Positions 33,702 through 43,479 of a stretch of DNA of 64,000 nucleotides are shown here, piece after piece. Source of the DNA: Branchipolynoe longqiensis (Eukaryota > Annelida > Polychaeta > Phyllodocida > Polynoidae); assembly GCA_030323885.1 (NCBI GenBank), contig CM059190.1:87110762-87174761 (forward strand). Direction: 5' to 3'. Within the stretch, counting starts at the first letter, position 1; every line of letters begins with the position of its first letter. The translations under genes were made by a program, and so were the position numbers. The notes under the pieces are model-generated. The model was given only the letters and a program-made list of their open reading frames with translations, was not told where the DNA came from and searched no databases.

Positions 33702-34825
33702 AATGCAGTGTGGGCTCTCCCTGCCCGTTAACGCACTTCCCTAATGCGGTGCAACAAACTGAGAGCGTCCCTAACGCGGTGCAGCGGTCTGAGAGTGCGC
33801 AGTGTGGGCTCTCCCTGCTCGTTAATGCGCTTCCCTAACGCGGTGCAGTGCACTGAGAGCGTGCAGTGTGGGCTCTCCCTGCCTGTTAACGCGCTTCCCT
33901 AACGCGGTGCAGCGCACTGAGAGCGTGCAGTGTGGGCTCTCCCTGCCTGTTAATGCGCTTCCCTAACGCGGTGCAGCGGACTGAGAGCGTGCAGTGTGGG
34001 CTCTCCCTGCCTGTTAATGCGCTTCCCTTACGCGGTGCAGCGGACTGAGAGCGTGCAGCGTGGGCTCTCCCTGCCTGTTAACGCGCTTCCCTAACGCGGT
34101 GAAGAGGACTGAGAGCGTGCAGCGTGGGCTCTCCCTGTCCGTTAACAGCTTCCCTAACGCGGTTGCAGCAGATTGAGAGCATGCAGTGTGGGCTCTCCCT
34201 GCCTGTTAACAGCTTCCCTGACGCGGTGAAGAGGACTGAGAGCGTGCAGTGTGGGCTCTCCCTGCCCGTTAACAGCTTCCCTAACGTGGTGCAGAGGAAT
34301 GAGAGCATGCAGTGTGGGATCTCCCTGTCCATTAACAGCTTCCCTAACGCGATGCAGAGGACTGAGAGCGTGCAGTGTGGGCTCTCCCTGCCTATTAACG
34401 CACTTCTCTAACGCAGTGCGGCGGACTGAGAGCGTGCAGTGTGGGGTCTCCCTGTCCGTTAACACGCTTCCCTAACGCGGTGCAGCGGACTGAGAGCGTG
34501 CAGTGTGGGCTCTTCCTGCCCGTTAACAGCTTCCCTAACGCGGGTGCAGCGGACTGAGAGCGTGCAGTGTGGGCTCTCCCTGCCCATTAACAGCTTCCCT
34601 AACGTGGTGAAGAGGACTGAGAGCGTGCAGTGTGGGCTCTCCCTGCCCGTTAACGTGCTTCCTTAATGCGGTGCAGTGGATTGAGAGTGCAGTGTGGGAT
34701 TTCCCTCTCCGTTAACAGGTTCCCTAACGCGGTGCAGCGGACTGAGACGTGCAGTGTGGGCTCTCCCTGTCCGTTAACAGGTTCCGTAATGCGGTGCAGC
34801 GGACTGAGAGCGTGCAGTGTGCCTT
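33702..34825. repeat. ~60-65-bp minisatellite, copy 2
   Basis: Counterpart of 25783-26905 with the same unit order and a few single-base indels, for example an extra T at GCGGTTGCAGC (about 34162). The identical unit order points to a very recent duplication. The remainder 34826-37175 mirrors 26906-29250 and holds no gene. Confidence 0.9.
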
Positions 34826-37175
34826 CACCCCACACCGGGGATGCTGGCCGACAGTTTAACCTTAGACCACGACTGCCCGTCACGTGGAGCTCCTTCTGCC
34901 GCCTGCAGATGCCCTGGTTTTTTCTCCCCTCCGTGATCACTTTCGTCCTTGAACTCTTATGCTATTGGAGAACCTAAGGCATTACTTCCTAGTGTAATTC
35001 CCGACGCAGGAGACAGAAATAGTGCACATCAACTTTTTATTTTTACCATTAAGCTCATATCATCAACATTCAAGTGCAATGTGTTTGCATGCAAAACAGT
35101 AAAATTGTCAAAGTCAATAAACATTTTTCACAATAACACTGACATTTTTACATAGCTTCAAGTATTTTTATCAGCTGCAGTTAACATCAAGTTACCCATA
35201 TGGTCTATGATATATTAACATTTGTATTTTATAATATTTTATCTAATTTAACTTCGGTCAGGTAAACTCCTGATACCGGCAAAATCAAATATTCTTTACA
35301 GATATTAATAATATTTGTAAAACACCCTTCTTTGACAGCAATTTTTTCTACAGGTTTAGCAAATATTTACCAATACGTTACAGAGGTTGGGGGAACCCTG
35401 CCCCTTGTTAGACATACAACTCAACATTAGCAGTTACCGCCTAAGAATAATGATTACAATGACTAATATTTTTGGGAATCGGATGAAAAATCTACTGAAA
35501 CACAGGTCTGCATACTACCGCTTACCAAAGGTTTTTGAAGCATCCCAGACACTCAGACCAATTGACCTACAAACTATATAACACTTTTCTTTTTCTTTTT
35601 TTTCCCTAAGGGTCTGTGGGTGATTTTTATAACAGAAGATGGTCCTTAACCGTTCGGATTAAAATTTTGAAGTCGATCCGTACCCTGTGATGCTCCAGTA
35701 GTGAATGCCCGCTGGCATTGTTTAGCTTTACCATGAAACCTTATGTACCCATAGTGATACGGATGCTATGACGATATTGGTGATGTGTGAGAATTCCCTA
35801 ACATTTTTTTATTTGTTGCTGTTCCTCTGTTATTTCCAGACAACCACATACAATGACAGAGACAGTTCAAATAAAAATGTAAAATTTAAGACCTAGATGC
35901 ACTGGGATTGGTTCCACTGCTTCACTGGTCACAGCTGGTCCAGTGTATTATTAACAACCTGTAAAATTTCCTGATATTTAGACATTGGAGGATGGTGTGA
36001 ACTAGTCTATGGTAATTACAATTGTATATAAAAAGGTAAATGGTATATAAAGCCAGAGGCATTAAGGCATTATGTGGTGATGGTGATCCTTTACTGATTT
36101 GATAAAAAACATTGTGTAGTTATAGATAGTGTGAGAGGGGCACTACTTTTTGTGTGACAGAGCATTGGGAGCTCTGCTCACCATACCCCCCCCCCCCCCC
36201 GCAACTGTTATTTACGGATCACTGCACACCCAGACACAACAGGGCACTGCAGACATAAACAACCAAGGCTTGGATACAGGTAGGTTGGATGTTCATTGGT
36301 TGGTTGAAGAATGCCTAGTGCTGATTGGAGGAGCTGATCAGGTGTGACAGCCATCTTGGATTCATGAGACTATATAATAATAAAACAATCAAGCTCCTTC
36401 TGGTTCCTTCTGCACACTCTATACTCTGCCTTTCTTCTACTTGCCTGTAGTGATTTCCTATTTAGCCTGCCTACACAACCACAGCTGCCGGCCGTCGACT
36501 TTACAAACCCCACCCCAAAAACATAATTCATAAACTCACATAACTAAGTACAATAGAGTTACACTACAATATTTCTAACAAACTGACATTTATATACCGC
36601 TTGCCTAACTGCAACTGAACATTCAAACTTCCTACAACTTTACCAACTGAATACAGAAGATAACTTCTACTTACATTCTAAATACTATGTAAATACTCAC
36701 ATTGATCTGACTAATATTGATCTAGTTATATGACACTACTGTTACCATACTGCTATGGAACTTCTGGGTTACAGAATTTCATTGTGTCATATGCTGCAAA
36801 TTGTGTATTCAACAGTTATTGTATACCTTATTCTTTATACCTTTTGTGTAAATAACCGTGAATTGAAAAATGGCTGGAAGACCAGCGCTTCGACACAGAC
36901 AAAAGAGTTATTCAGCAGAATAAACATATTTACCACACAAAAACCGTGTCAGGGTAATTATCCTGGGACACTAGCATGGTCTACAACGTGAATTACTCCT
37001 GTTACCAGCAACATGCACAATACTACGTTATTGGAGCACTGTTTTATTGTCAGTGGTTTTCAGTGGTCTCAGTTCTCGCCATAGATTTCTGCTTAAAAAA
37101 AAGAAATTCCAGCGACCACCTTTATCTCTGATTGGGTGAACATCTACTTCATCGAATTGTTCAATTTCTGTTGGA

Positions 37176-37449
37176 TGTAATACATTCTTTATCCAGTCCA
37201 GATCTCCAAAGGTTGGCTTGAACCGGGTCGACACAAACTAGTGATTGAATCCAAAAAGAAGCGATGGGTATATGCGGCCAGACCTTATCTGCAATTCGCC
37301 CTGTATTTATTGCTCGGATAAGTGGGGTTTGGCGCTGGTGTGTGTGTTCAGCTAATGAGCCACCCAGAATTATCTTCATAAATGTCCCACCAGGACAGCC
37401 GGCGGCGATAGGGGGAGGAATGAGACATATATATATATATATATATATA
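37176..37449. other. Single-copy stretch between the duplication and DIRS-B
   Basis: No gene recognised; it ends in an (AT)n tract at 37427-37450 that abuts the DIRS-B terminus. Confidence 0.5.
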
Positions 37450-37494
37450 TTTTACCTCGGTAAACAGCCTCAGGCTAGCCTCAGGCTAGGGAGA
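37450..37494 (+). repeat. DIRS-B left inverted terminal repeat
   Basis: TTTTACCTCGGTAAACAGCC followed by two CTCAGGCTAGC-type units and GGGAGA. Confidence 0.9.
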
Positions 37495-37942
37495 GGTAAG
37501 CACGTCCGGTACCAGCAATTAGCATATACAACTCACGACTGGATAACGTGTCGTTGGGTTGCTCTGGCAAAATTAGTCTACATACAAGCAAATACGCAGT
37601 AAGTATAATAAAAACTGTGGTTAGCTTAATTATGATGCATTAGAGCATCATTATGGAAAGTTTAGACTTTCGTTGGTCCAATTTGGACGAGTTATTTGGT
37701 TATAAACAACCAAGGATAGAACACTCGAGTGGGTTTCTCGAAGGAACCAAACCGGTCATTAGCGGTTATGTCAACACCCGGGTCACCGTGTGACTATGGG
37801 TAGAGATATGGGTTTCGCCCTATCTCATGTGGAAATTCTCTCGTACTCTAATAGAGAGTAATGTTGGAGATGCTCCTGGGTTTCTTTTATAGACTCCCCT
37901 AGACAAAACTTTTTCAGGCGTTTCTCCGAGTTTCGTAGCATT

Positions 37943-37981
37943 TTCTCCAACTTGTTGACGTAGTAGTCACAGGTGGGAGAA
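37943..37981 (+). promoter_or_regulatory. Conserved leader hairpin 1 (DIRS-B copy)
   Basis: Outer stem TTCTCC (37943-37948) with GGAGAA (37976-37981); inner stem CTTGT (37951-37955) with ACAGG (37969-37973), containing one T-G pair; loop TGACGTAGTAGTC. Compared with CCTGC/GCAGG in DIRS-A, both sides changed but pairing persists. Confidence 0.55.
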
Positions 37982-38084
37982 GTGTGCGGAACAGAGGGAT
38001 GGGCGGGCCGATACACTGGTCCCGACCCCGCGTAAGGTTTGGGCTTGACCCACAACCCACGCACAAATTTAGCTTATTACGCCT

Positions 38085-38117
38085 GTGTTATAACGGTATA
38101 AACACGTTCTTTAACAC
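38085..38117 (+). promoter_or_regulatory. Conserved TATA-loop hairpin (DIRS-B copy)
   Basis: Stem GTGTTA (38085-38090) with TAACAC (38112-38117); loop core ACGGTATAAACACGT with TATAAA at 38097-38102, 108 nt before the gag ATG. Confidence 0.5.
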
Positions 38118-38204
38118 CAATAGATGTCCAAATGAGTTTGAAACAACCATATTGTGACATATATATATACCGGGACTGACCAAAAATGTTTGTTTCAGTT
38201 CCCG

Positions 38205-39560
38205 ATGGCCACGAAGCGGAGTAAGCGCGGTGCAGCAGCAGCCGAGGGGCGTGTTCCGAGTGGAGTGGACGAGGAGTACGACTCCTCACCCGTGTTGTCG
38301 GCAGGGCCGTCGACACAGCCCCGGGCGCATATCCTCTCCGACCCGGACGAGGACGCAGTGCCTGATGTGCCTGCGCCTCCAGATTGGGAGGCTCGCTTTG
38401 CAAGATTGGAAAGTCACATCTTGACTGCCAAATCGCCTGTGTCTCGGAAGCGGCGTAGGCCGAGTGTCCAAGAGGATTCATTTGAGGATTTCTTGGACAC
38501 AGACTCGGCGGTGGAGCTTAAGGCTCCTCCTCCTCCTTCTCCTAAACGGAGGAAGAAGAAGAAACAGGTGATTTCTTCGGGTGATGAATTCACCAAGGAG
38601 CGGGCAGAGTCTGGTTTGCGCAAAAAGCGGAAGACTAAGTCCAAAAAGAAGAAGAGGAAGAGGAAATATTCTTCTTCTGAGTCGTCCACTGAGTCTACTT
38701 CTACGGAATCAGACTCAGACACCGTATATGAAGGGGTCTATGCGGACATTGGCACTAAAGTGGCTAAGAAGGTGGAGAAGCCAAAGGCTAAGCGGGTTAA
38801 AACCACTACGCTTATGCGCGAGACCGTGAATGGTCATTTTCGCACGTTCAAACCGGCGGAGGTTATCTCCAAGTTAGGAGATGAGTTAACAGGCATAAAG
38901 GGTGTTCCCAACTCCATCATTAAAGAAATGGATCGGGATGTCAATATGACGGATGACCGTAAGAAGTTTGAGGATGTGTTGCACACAGTGCATAAGCAGT
39001 GTTGGCTACCTACAGCTATTGTTCCTGTGGCTAATAGGATGCAGAGTGAAAATAAGTTCTCGTCTTTGGCTAAGACAATGGACAAAGGCATTGCAGTACT
39101 AGCGGCGGCAGGTAATTACCTGTCGTTTCGAAGATATGAAAATGTCTTCAAGTCAGTTTGCACAGATGCTGGCAAAGAAGTGGCTCGCTCTAAGAAGGTT
39201 ACCGATAATGAGGGGAAGGAGTTTACGCTCTATCTTGCTCCAGAGCCGATTAAAGGGAAACCTTTAGATAATACCAAGATGTTTGGCGGTCAACTACAAT
39301 ACCTCTATAAAGAGGTAGAGACTGCAGCCAAGAGTGGCAAAAACATGGATGGCAAGAAGAAACAGGAAGTTCCTCGTTTCAAAAAGTCACGAGGGGATTT
39401 TCGTCCACGACGGTTCACCAGAGGAACCAGACCGAGTTCAAACTTCGGTCAAGGGTTTCGGGGCCGGGGCGCTCGCCCAGGCTGGACCGACAACACCGCA
39501 CGGCCAATAGGTCGAGGGTTCAACTCGTCGAGACCTTTCCCCAGGGGCGGGTCCAAGTAG
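38205..39560 (+). CDS. DIRS-B gag-like ORF1 (451 aa)
   Basis: Likely structural/nucleocapsid protein of the retroelement. ATG 38205 (MATKRSKRG) is chosen because it follows the putative acceptor and is the start shared with DIRS-A; a non-ATG start at 38154 would read the leader. Layout: basic N-terminus, acidic/Pro-rich stretch, Lys/Arg block (KKRKTKSKKKKRKRK, about residues 143-157) resembling a nuclear-localisation signal, Ser/Glu/Asp stretch, conserved region with GHFRTFKPAEVISKLGDELT, and an Arg/Gly-rich C-terminus (FRPRRFTRGTRP, RGRGARPGW) suited to RNA binding. No zinc knuckle. Around HKQCWLPTAI the sequence differs from DIRS-A HKAVLGTLTAI by compensating small indels that restore the frame. 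Ends at TAG 39558-39560. Confidence 0.8.
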   Translation: MATKRSKRGAAAAEGRVPSGVDEEYDSSPVLSAGPSTQPRAHILSDPDEDAVPDVPAPPDWEARFARLESHILTAKSPVSRKRRRPSVQEDSFEDFLDTDSAVELKAPPPPSPKRRKKKKQVISSGDEFTKERAESGLRKKRKTKSKKKKRKRKYSSSESSTESTSTESDSDTVYEGVYADIGTKVAKKVEKPKAKRVKTTTLMRETVNGHFRTFKPAEVISKLGDELTGIKGVPNSIIKEMDRDVNMTDDRKKFEDVLHTVHKQCWLPTAIVPVANRMQSENKFSSLAKTMDKGIAVLAAAGNYLSFRRYENVFKSVCTDAGKEVARSKKVTDNEGKEFTLYLAPEPIKGKPLDNTKMFGGQLQYLYKEVETAAKSGKNMDGKKKQEVPRFKKSRGDFRPRRFTRGTRPSSNFGQGFRGRGARPGWTDNTARPIGRGFNSSRPFPRGGSK

Positions 39561-39625
39561 AGGTCCAAACACAAACTTTACAAGTCCCTGCAGCCTCTAA
39601 AAACACACAAACTGTAAGCAACTTT

Positions 39626-41476
39626 GTGGCTGGTAATATTAGTAATCATATTTCTGAGTGGCACAAAATTACTAGTGACCAAGAAATTATAGAAATAGTT
39701 AGGGGTGTTCAAATTCCCTTTACACAAATTCCTGTACAAAGTATAATACCTTTTCCATATAACATTCAACCAGTTGAACGAGACGCACTAACTAAACAGG
39801 TACATAAATTCTTTGAGAAAGGAATTATACAAAAAGTGACACACTGTTCAGGACAGTTTATTTCAAACATTTTCTCGAGACCGAAGCCTAATGGTGATGT
39901 TCGAATGATCCTGGATTTAACAATCCTTAATAAAAGGGTGGAATATCGACATTTTAAAATGTTCTCTCTAGATACGGCACGAGATCTGATTACACCAGAT
40001 GCGTGGATGGCTAGTGTTGATTTACAGGATGCATATTATACGCTTCCCATAATGGAACAATACCGAAAATTTCTTCGATTTATTTGGGATAACCAACTCT
40101 ATGAGTTTACCTGTATGCCGAATGGCTTAGCTTGTGCGCCACGTTTATTTACTAAATTGCTTAAACCTGTTTTCTCGGTAATGGCGAGGAAGGGTCATAT
40201 AATGTTTCCATACATAGATGATTCTTTTATTATAGCATCAACACAAATTGGTTGTGTGAATGCAGTTTTGGATTTATGTGCATTACTCACTAAATTGGGG
40301 TTTTATGTACATCAACAAAAGTCAGTGTTTAAACCAACAAAACAACTCAAATGTTTAGGGTTTATTCTGGATACACAGTCCCTTACAGTGTCGATAACAG
40401 AACAAAAACTAATTAAGTTTATGACTACAGCGACTCAGCTTATTAAGTTATCAAAGCCAAAAATTAGACAGGTTGCTGTTCTTATTGGCATAATGACCTC
40501 ATATGCACCTGCTGTGTTATATGGGAAGGCCCATATTAAGTCGCTAGAAATAGATAAAAATTTAGCGTTAACACGAACTAAAGGCAATTTTGAGCGAAAG
40601 ATGTTTATTTCGCAAGAAGGGTTACAGGATATTGGATGGTGGATGCAACATATAGCAGGTTCACCAAATCCAATCCGCATGGCGGAACCTAATACAGTAA
40701 TTACTACTGATGCTTCGTTAGAAGGTTGGGGAGCTCATCGAGATGGGGTCACAACAGGAGGTAGATGGCTTGATGATGAAAAATCAGACTATATTAATGC
40801 ACTAGAATTGCGTGCTATTTATTTGGGCTTACGTAGTTTAGTAAAGATAAATAAATCACAGGTTAGAATACTAACTGATAATACTACTGCCATGGCATAT
40901 ATTCGTAACATGGGTGGAACCAAATCAAAGTCTTGCAATCAGTTATCTAAACTGATTTGGAACTGGGCACAGGCTCAACAAGTCTGGCTGACTGTAGCGC
41001 ATATTCCAGGGTCACAAAATACACTTGCAGATTATAAAAGTAGAAATTTCCATGACCATTTAGAGTGGTCTCTCTCTACACCTTTGTTTAACTTCGTTTG
41101 TGAAAAATGGGGTACACCTGAAGTTGACTTATTTGCATCACGAAATAATAACAAGTTACCCTGTTATGTTTCTTGGCATCCTGAACCGGATGCTTGGAAA
41201 GTAGATGCGTTTGCTATTACTTGGGAAAATAATTATTTTTATATTTTCCCGCCATTTACCATTATCAGCCGAGTAGTGAGAAAAATCGGCTTGGAAGGGA
41301 CACATGCGATACTGGTGGTGCCCGATTGGGACACGCAACCTTGGCTGCCAGCAGTTTCACAACTGGCAAAAGATCGTATACGATTCCCAAGAAAACTCGG
41401 GAATCTGACGCACCACGGACCGCTAGTGGTTCACGGCGACGTGTCAACGACGCCCCTATTGGCATTCCTTTTCTAA
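39626..41476 (+). CDS. DIRS-B reverse transcriptase-RNase H-methyltransferase-like ORF2
   Basis: Replication polyprotein. The frame is -1 to gag and is open well upstream through the gag C-terminus; 39626 is a GTG, not a confident start, so expression may use frameshifting or reinitiation. From 39626: RT fingers/palm at about residues 50-260 with DVRMILDLTILNKR, SVDLQDAYY and the catalytic YIDDS (196-200); RNase H with ITTDAS (D362), ALELRA (E394), LTDNT (D418) and TLADYKSR (D469); then a Dam-like N6-adenine methyltransferase domain (about 490-590) with KWGTPEVDLFASRNNNK and FPPF (541-544) where phage Dam proteins have (D/N)PPY. This domain order is characteristic of DIRS1-like elements. No stop interrupts 616 codons. 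Overlaps the recombinase frame by about 150 nt. Confidence 0.88.
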   Translation: MAGNISNHISEWHKITSDQEIIEIVRGVQIPFTQIPVQSIIPFPYNIQPVERDALTKQVHKFFEKGIIQKVTHCSGQFISNIFSRPKPNGDVRMILDLTILNKRVEYRHFKMFSLDTARDLITPDAWMASVDLQDAYYTLPIMEQYRKFLRFIWDNQLYEFTCMPNGLACAPRLFTKLLKPVFSVMARKGHIMFPYIDDSFIIASTQIGCVNAVLDLCALLTKLGFYVHQQKSVFKPTKQLKCLGFILDTQSLTVSITEQKLIKFMTTATQLIKLSKPKIRQVAVLIGIMTSYAPAVLYGKAHIKSLEIDKNLALTRTKGNFERKMFISQEGLQDIGWWMQHIAGSPNPIRMAEPNTVITTDASLEGWGAHRDGVTTGGRWLDDEKSDYINALELRAIYLGLRSLVKINKSQVRILTDNTTAMAYIRNMGGTKSKSCNQLSKLIWNWAQAQQVWLTVAHIPGSQNTLADYKSRNFHDHLEWSLSTPLFNFVCEKWGTPEVDLFASRNNNKLPCYVSWHPEPDAWKVDAFAITWENNYFYIFPPFTIISRVVRKIGLEGTHAILVVPDWDTQPWLPAVSQLAKDRIRFPRKLGNLTHHGPLVVHGDVSTTPLLAFLF

Positions 41477-42435
41477 GGAAGCAGCTACAGCAATTTGGAT
41501 TGGACAGAATTACTGAGGATAGGATAGTATCGGATGCCTGGAGGCCAGGAACTGTCAAAATGTATACAACCTATTTAAAGAAATGGGGTGTACATTGTTT
41601 GTTAATGAAAGTTAAGCCAACAAATCCAAAGATTTCACAAGTAGCTCGTTTTCTTCGTTCTCTAGAGGATGAAGGACTTTCCTTTGGATCGATTAATGCG
41701 GCGAGGTGTGCGTTATCAATTATATTACCTAGAATTGATGGCGAAACAGTTGGAAAACATTATGTTATTTGTTATTTACTTCGTTCAATTTATCAAAGGA
41801 ATCCTCCAAAACCAAAGTATAGTCGGTTTTGGGATGTTTCTATAGTATTTAAGTTGTTTCAGGCTTGGCCTCACAACTCGTGGTTAGATATAAAACAGTT
41901 AGGTTTTAAGGTCGCGGTCCTGTTATTGTTAGTAACCGGACACAGAGGACAGACGATTGTTACTTTATCCTTAACTGGATTAGAAATAGACAAGCAACAA
42001 GCTACGTTTGATTTAGAGAAATTGCTCAAATCGAACACGTTAGGTGACCCTTTATCAACGGTTCACTTAGACTGTTTTCCGAATGATCGGAAATTATGTG
42101 TTGTGTCGGCCATACGGGCTTATATATACAAGACAAAGGATTTACGTGCATCACAACAACTATTAGTGAGCTTTATAAAGCCACATAAGGCAATTTCACG
42201 AGACACACTTGCCAGATGGACAATTACGGTGTTGAAATTGGCTGGAGTGGATACGAGTAAATACTCTTCCCACTCAACTAGAGGAGCCATGGTCTCCAAG
42301 GCACGGGTGCTTGGTATTTCTGTGAAAAGAATACTAGCGCATGCAGGCTGGAAGACGGCTAAGTCGTTTGCAAAACATTATAATAAACGACTAGAAAAGC
42401 CTACCGGCGTTGCAAAGCGTCTTCTCGCCAACTAA
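41326..42435 (+). CDS. DIRS-B tyrosine recombinase ORF3 (up to 369 aa)
   Basis: Integrase of the tyrosine-recombinase fold, expected to insert the circular element DNA. The open frame begins at a TTG (41326) inside ORF2; the first ATG is at about codon 79, so the true start is uncertain and the first ~45 codons may only be overlap. Core-binding domain from RKQLQQFGLDRITEDR. Catalytic domain: Arg I in TGHRGQT (R207, AGA 41944-41946), box II HSTR (H316, R319), HAGW (H339) and the nucleophile in FAKHYNKRL (Y352). All expected residues are present. Ends at TAA 42433-42435, about 80 nt before the right ITR. The frame is -1 to ORF2. Confidence 0.88.
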   Translation: MGHATLAASSFTTGKRSYTIPKKTRESDAPRTASGSRRRVNDAPIGIPFLRKQLQQFGLDRITEDRIVSDAWRPGTVKMYTTYLKKWGVHCLLMKVKPTNPKISQVARFLRSLEDEGLSFGSINAARCALSIILPRIDGETVGKHYVICYLLRSIYQRNPPKPKYSRFWDVSIVFKLFQAWPHNSWLDIKQLGFKVAVLLLLVTGHRGQTIVTLSLTGLEIDKQQATFDLEKLLKSNTLGDPLSTVHLDCFPNDRKLCVVSAIRAYIYKTKDLRASQQLLVSFIKPHKAISRDTLARWTITVLKLAGVDTSKYSSHSTRGAMVSKARVLGISVKRILAHAGWKTAKSFAKHYNKRLEKPTGVAKRLLAN

Positions 42436-42518
42436 CAAGAATAGGTGAGAACAAAAATTTAGAATGTTATAATAATAAGAAAGAATGATATTAAGGATAA
42501 AAATGAATTATGTAAAGG

Positions 42519-42563
42519 TCTCCCTAGCCTGAGGCTAGCCTGAGGCTGTTTACCGAGGTAAAA
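42519..42563 (+). repeat. DIRS-B right inverted terminal repeat
   Basis: GGTCTCCCTAGCCTGAGGCT onward to CCGAGGTAAAA, the inverse of the left terminus. Confidence 0.9.
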
Positions 42564-42873
42564 TAGTATAGTTATACGAGTCTTACCTTGGTACAGATGA
42601 TGGATAACTGTTGTTTTACCGAGGTATAAGCCTCGGATAGATGTGGGCTAGGGCCCTCCCCGCCACACCCTGCCACATCTATTCCGTTGGTGTACCTTTT
42701 CGGTAAAGTAATAGTATCCATTGTTTGAAAGTCATTTTTATCCTCAATAAGTAGGTTAAGATTGCTGGTACCGGACGTGCTTACCTCTCCCTAGCCCACA
42801 TCTATCCGAGGCTTATACCTCGGTAAAACAACAGTTATCCATCATCTGTACCAAGGTAAGACTCGTATAACTA

Positions 42874-42879
<6 letters not shown>
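42563..42879. mobile_element. Perfect 91-bp-arm palindrome, DIRS-derived non-autonomous element
   Basis: Arms 42563-42653 and 42789-42879 are exact inverse copies over 91 bp, with a 135-bp loop. Each arm carries a DIRS-like terminus TTTTACCGAGGTATAAGCC and, further out, a related TCTTACCTTGGTACAG. The loop with the adjoining arm base reads, in reverse, GGCTAGGGAGAGGTAAGCAC and GTCCGGTACCAGCAAT, identical to DIRS-B just inside its left ITR, and GAGGATAAAAATGA like the DIRS-B right end. It is thus an internally deleted DIRS relative, like a MITE of a YR element. Its edge coincides with the DIRS-B end, and (AT)n follows on the right. Confidence 0.8.
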
Positions 42880-42953
<74 letters not shown>

Positions 42954-42955
42954 TA
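42876..42955. repeat. (AT)n microsatellite
   Basis: About 75 bp of pure AT repeat right of the palindrome. Confidence 0.95.
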
Positions 42956-43052
42956 TAGGATCGGATAGCAAGTAACAATAATAATAGAAATTCACTTCCA
43001 CGCCTTAATACTCACATAATGTAGGACTGGTGCGTTTCTTTGTATTTGCCAA

Positions 43053-43360
43053 CCAGATGACAATGTGTAGTGCACTCGCTAAACGGTCGTGGGTTCAAAT
43101 CCCGACTGAGTAAAAGCAAATATTTGTTACTAAAGTGATGCTGTCTTGACGCGATTTGCCTAGTACTGGCGGTATGACAAAAATTGGTTGGATCAAAGGT
43201 CGGGATACTGTCACTGAGTGGGATATCGAGTCATGGCGCTAGTGGCACGATATATTCGTGGGGCAGCACTATAAAGTCACCTTGTGCTCGCATTGTCACA
43301 AGTGGGAATGGGAGGTGTGTCCTGATATGATCTTAAATTTGGCTAAGAAGTACAACCTCA
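43053..43360 (+). mobile_element. tRNA-derived SINE (family S1), diverged copy
   Basis: Head AACCAGATGACAATGTGTAG with B-box-like GTGGGTTCAAATCCCGACTG; body blocks GTCACTGAGTGGGATATCGA, GGGGCAGCACTATAAAGTCA and CCTGATATGATCTTAAATTT. More substitutions than other copies, so probably old. Confidence 0.8.
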
Positions 43361-43444
43361 TCAATCGAAGCAAAAGAAAAAGTGTGTTGCCCATATCAAG
43401 TGTGGGCCCGCCTCTCTTTGCCAGTTTACGACTGTGTTTGAGAT

Positions 43445-43445
<1 letters not shown>

Positions 43446-43478
<33 letters not shown>

Positions 43479-43479
43479 C
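43446..43479. repeat. Poly-G run
   Basis: About 33 consecutive G. Length is unreliable in sequencing and can form quadruplex DNA. Adjacent 43590-43720 is a CA/CCCACA-rich tract. Confidence 0.9.

Larger units (their letters stand above)
29255..37175. repeat. Large tandem duplication, copy 2 (~7.9 kb)
   Basis: Second copy of 21345-29254 in the same orientation. The junction is in a TATG microsatellite (29255-29336). Differences noticed: a 14-bp insertion at about 30977 (CGTGACATATCACATG), loss of a few bases near 30074, shorter homopolymers, and a rearranged polypyrimidine tract. The right end stops after TCTGTTGGA at 37175, beyond which the sequence is single copy. Confidence 0.92.
37599..38198 (+). 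other. Putative 5'-leader intron of DIRS-B
   Basis: Donor GTAAGTATAATAAAA at 37599, branch-like CTGAC in CGGGACTGACC and acceptor TTTGTTTCAG ending at 38198, 6 nt before ATG 38205. The exon 37450-37598 has no ATG. All three signals are identical or nearly so in DIRS-A. Confidence 0.5.
37450..42563 (+). mobile_element. DIRS-B: full-length DIRS-like retrotransposon with open reading frames
   Basis: A 5.1 kb element with matching ~45-bp inverted termini (TTTTACCTCGGTAAACAGCC on the left; reverse complement ending GAGGTAAAA at 42563). It encodes gag, RT-RNase H plus methyltransferase-like domain, and a tyrosine recombinase, each in the -1 frame relative to the one before. All three frames lack internal stops and the recombinase keeps its catalytic residues. 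It is closely related to DIRS-A. No target duplication is visible; the left flank is (AT)n and the right end abuts a palindrome. Best candidate in the window for recent mobility. Confidence 0.92.

Noticed and set aside
39536..39542. TTTCCCC as a possible -1 slippery heptamer between gag and pol in DIRS-B
   Set aside because: The equivalent in DIRS-A is CTTCCCC, which breaks the pattern, and the overlap is long, so there is no support for this exact site.
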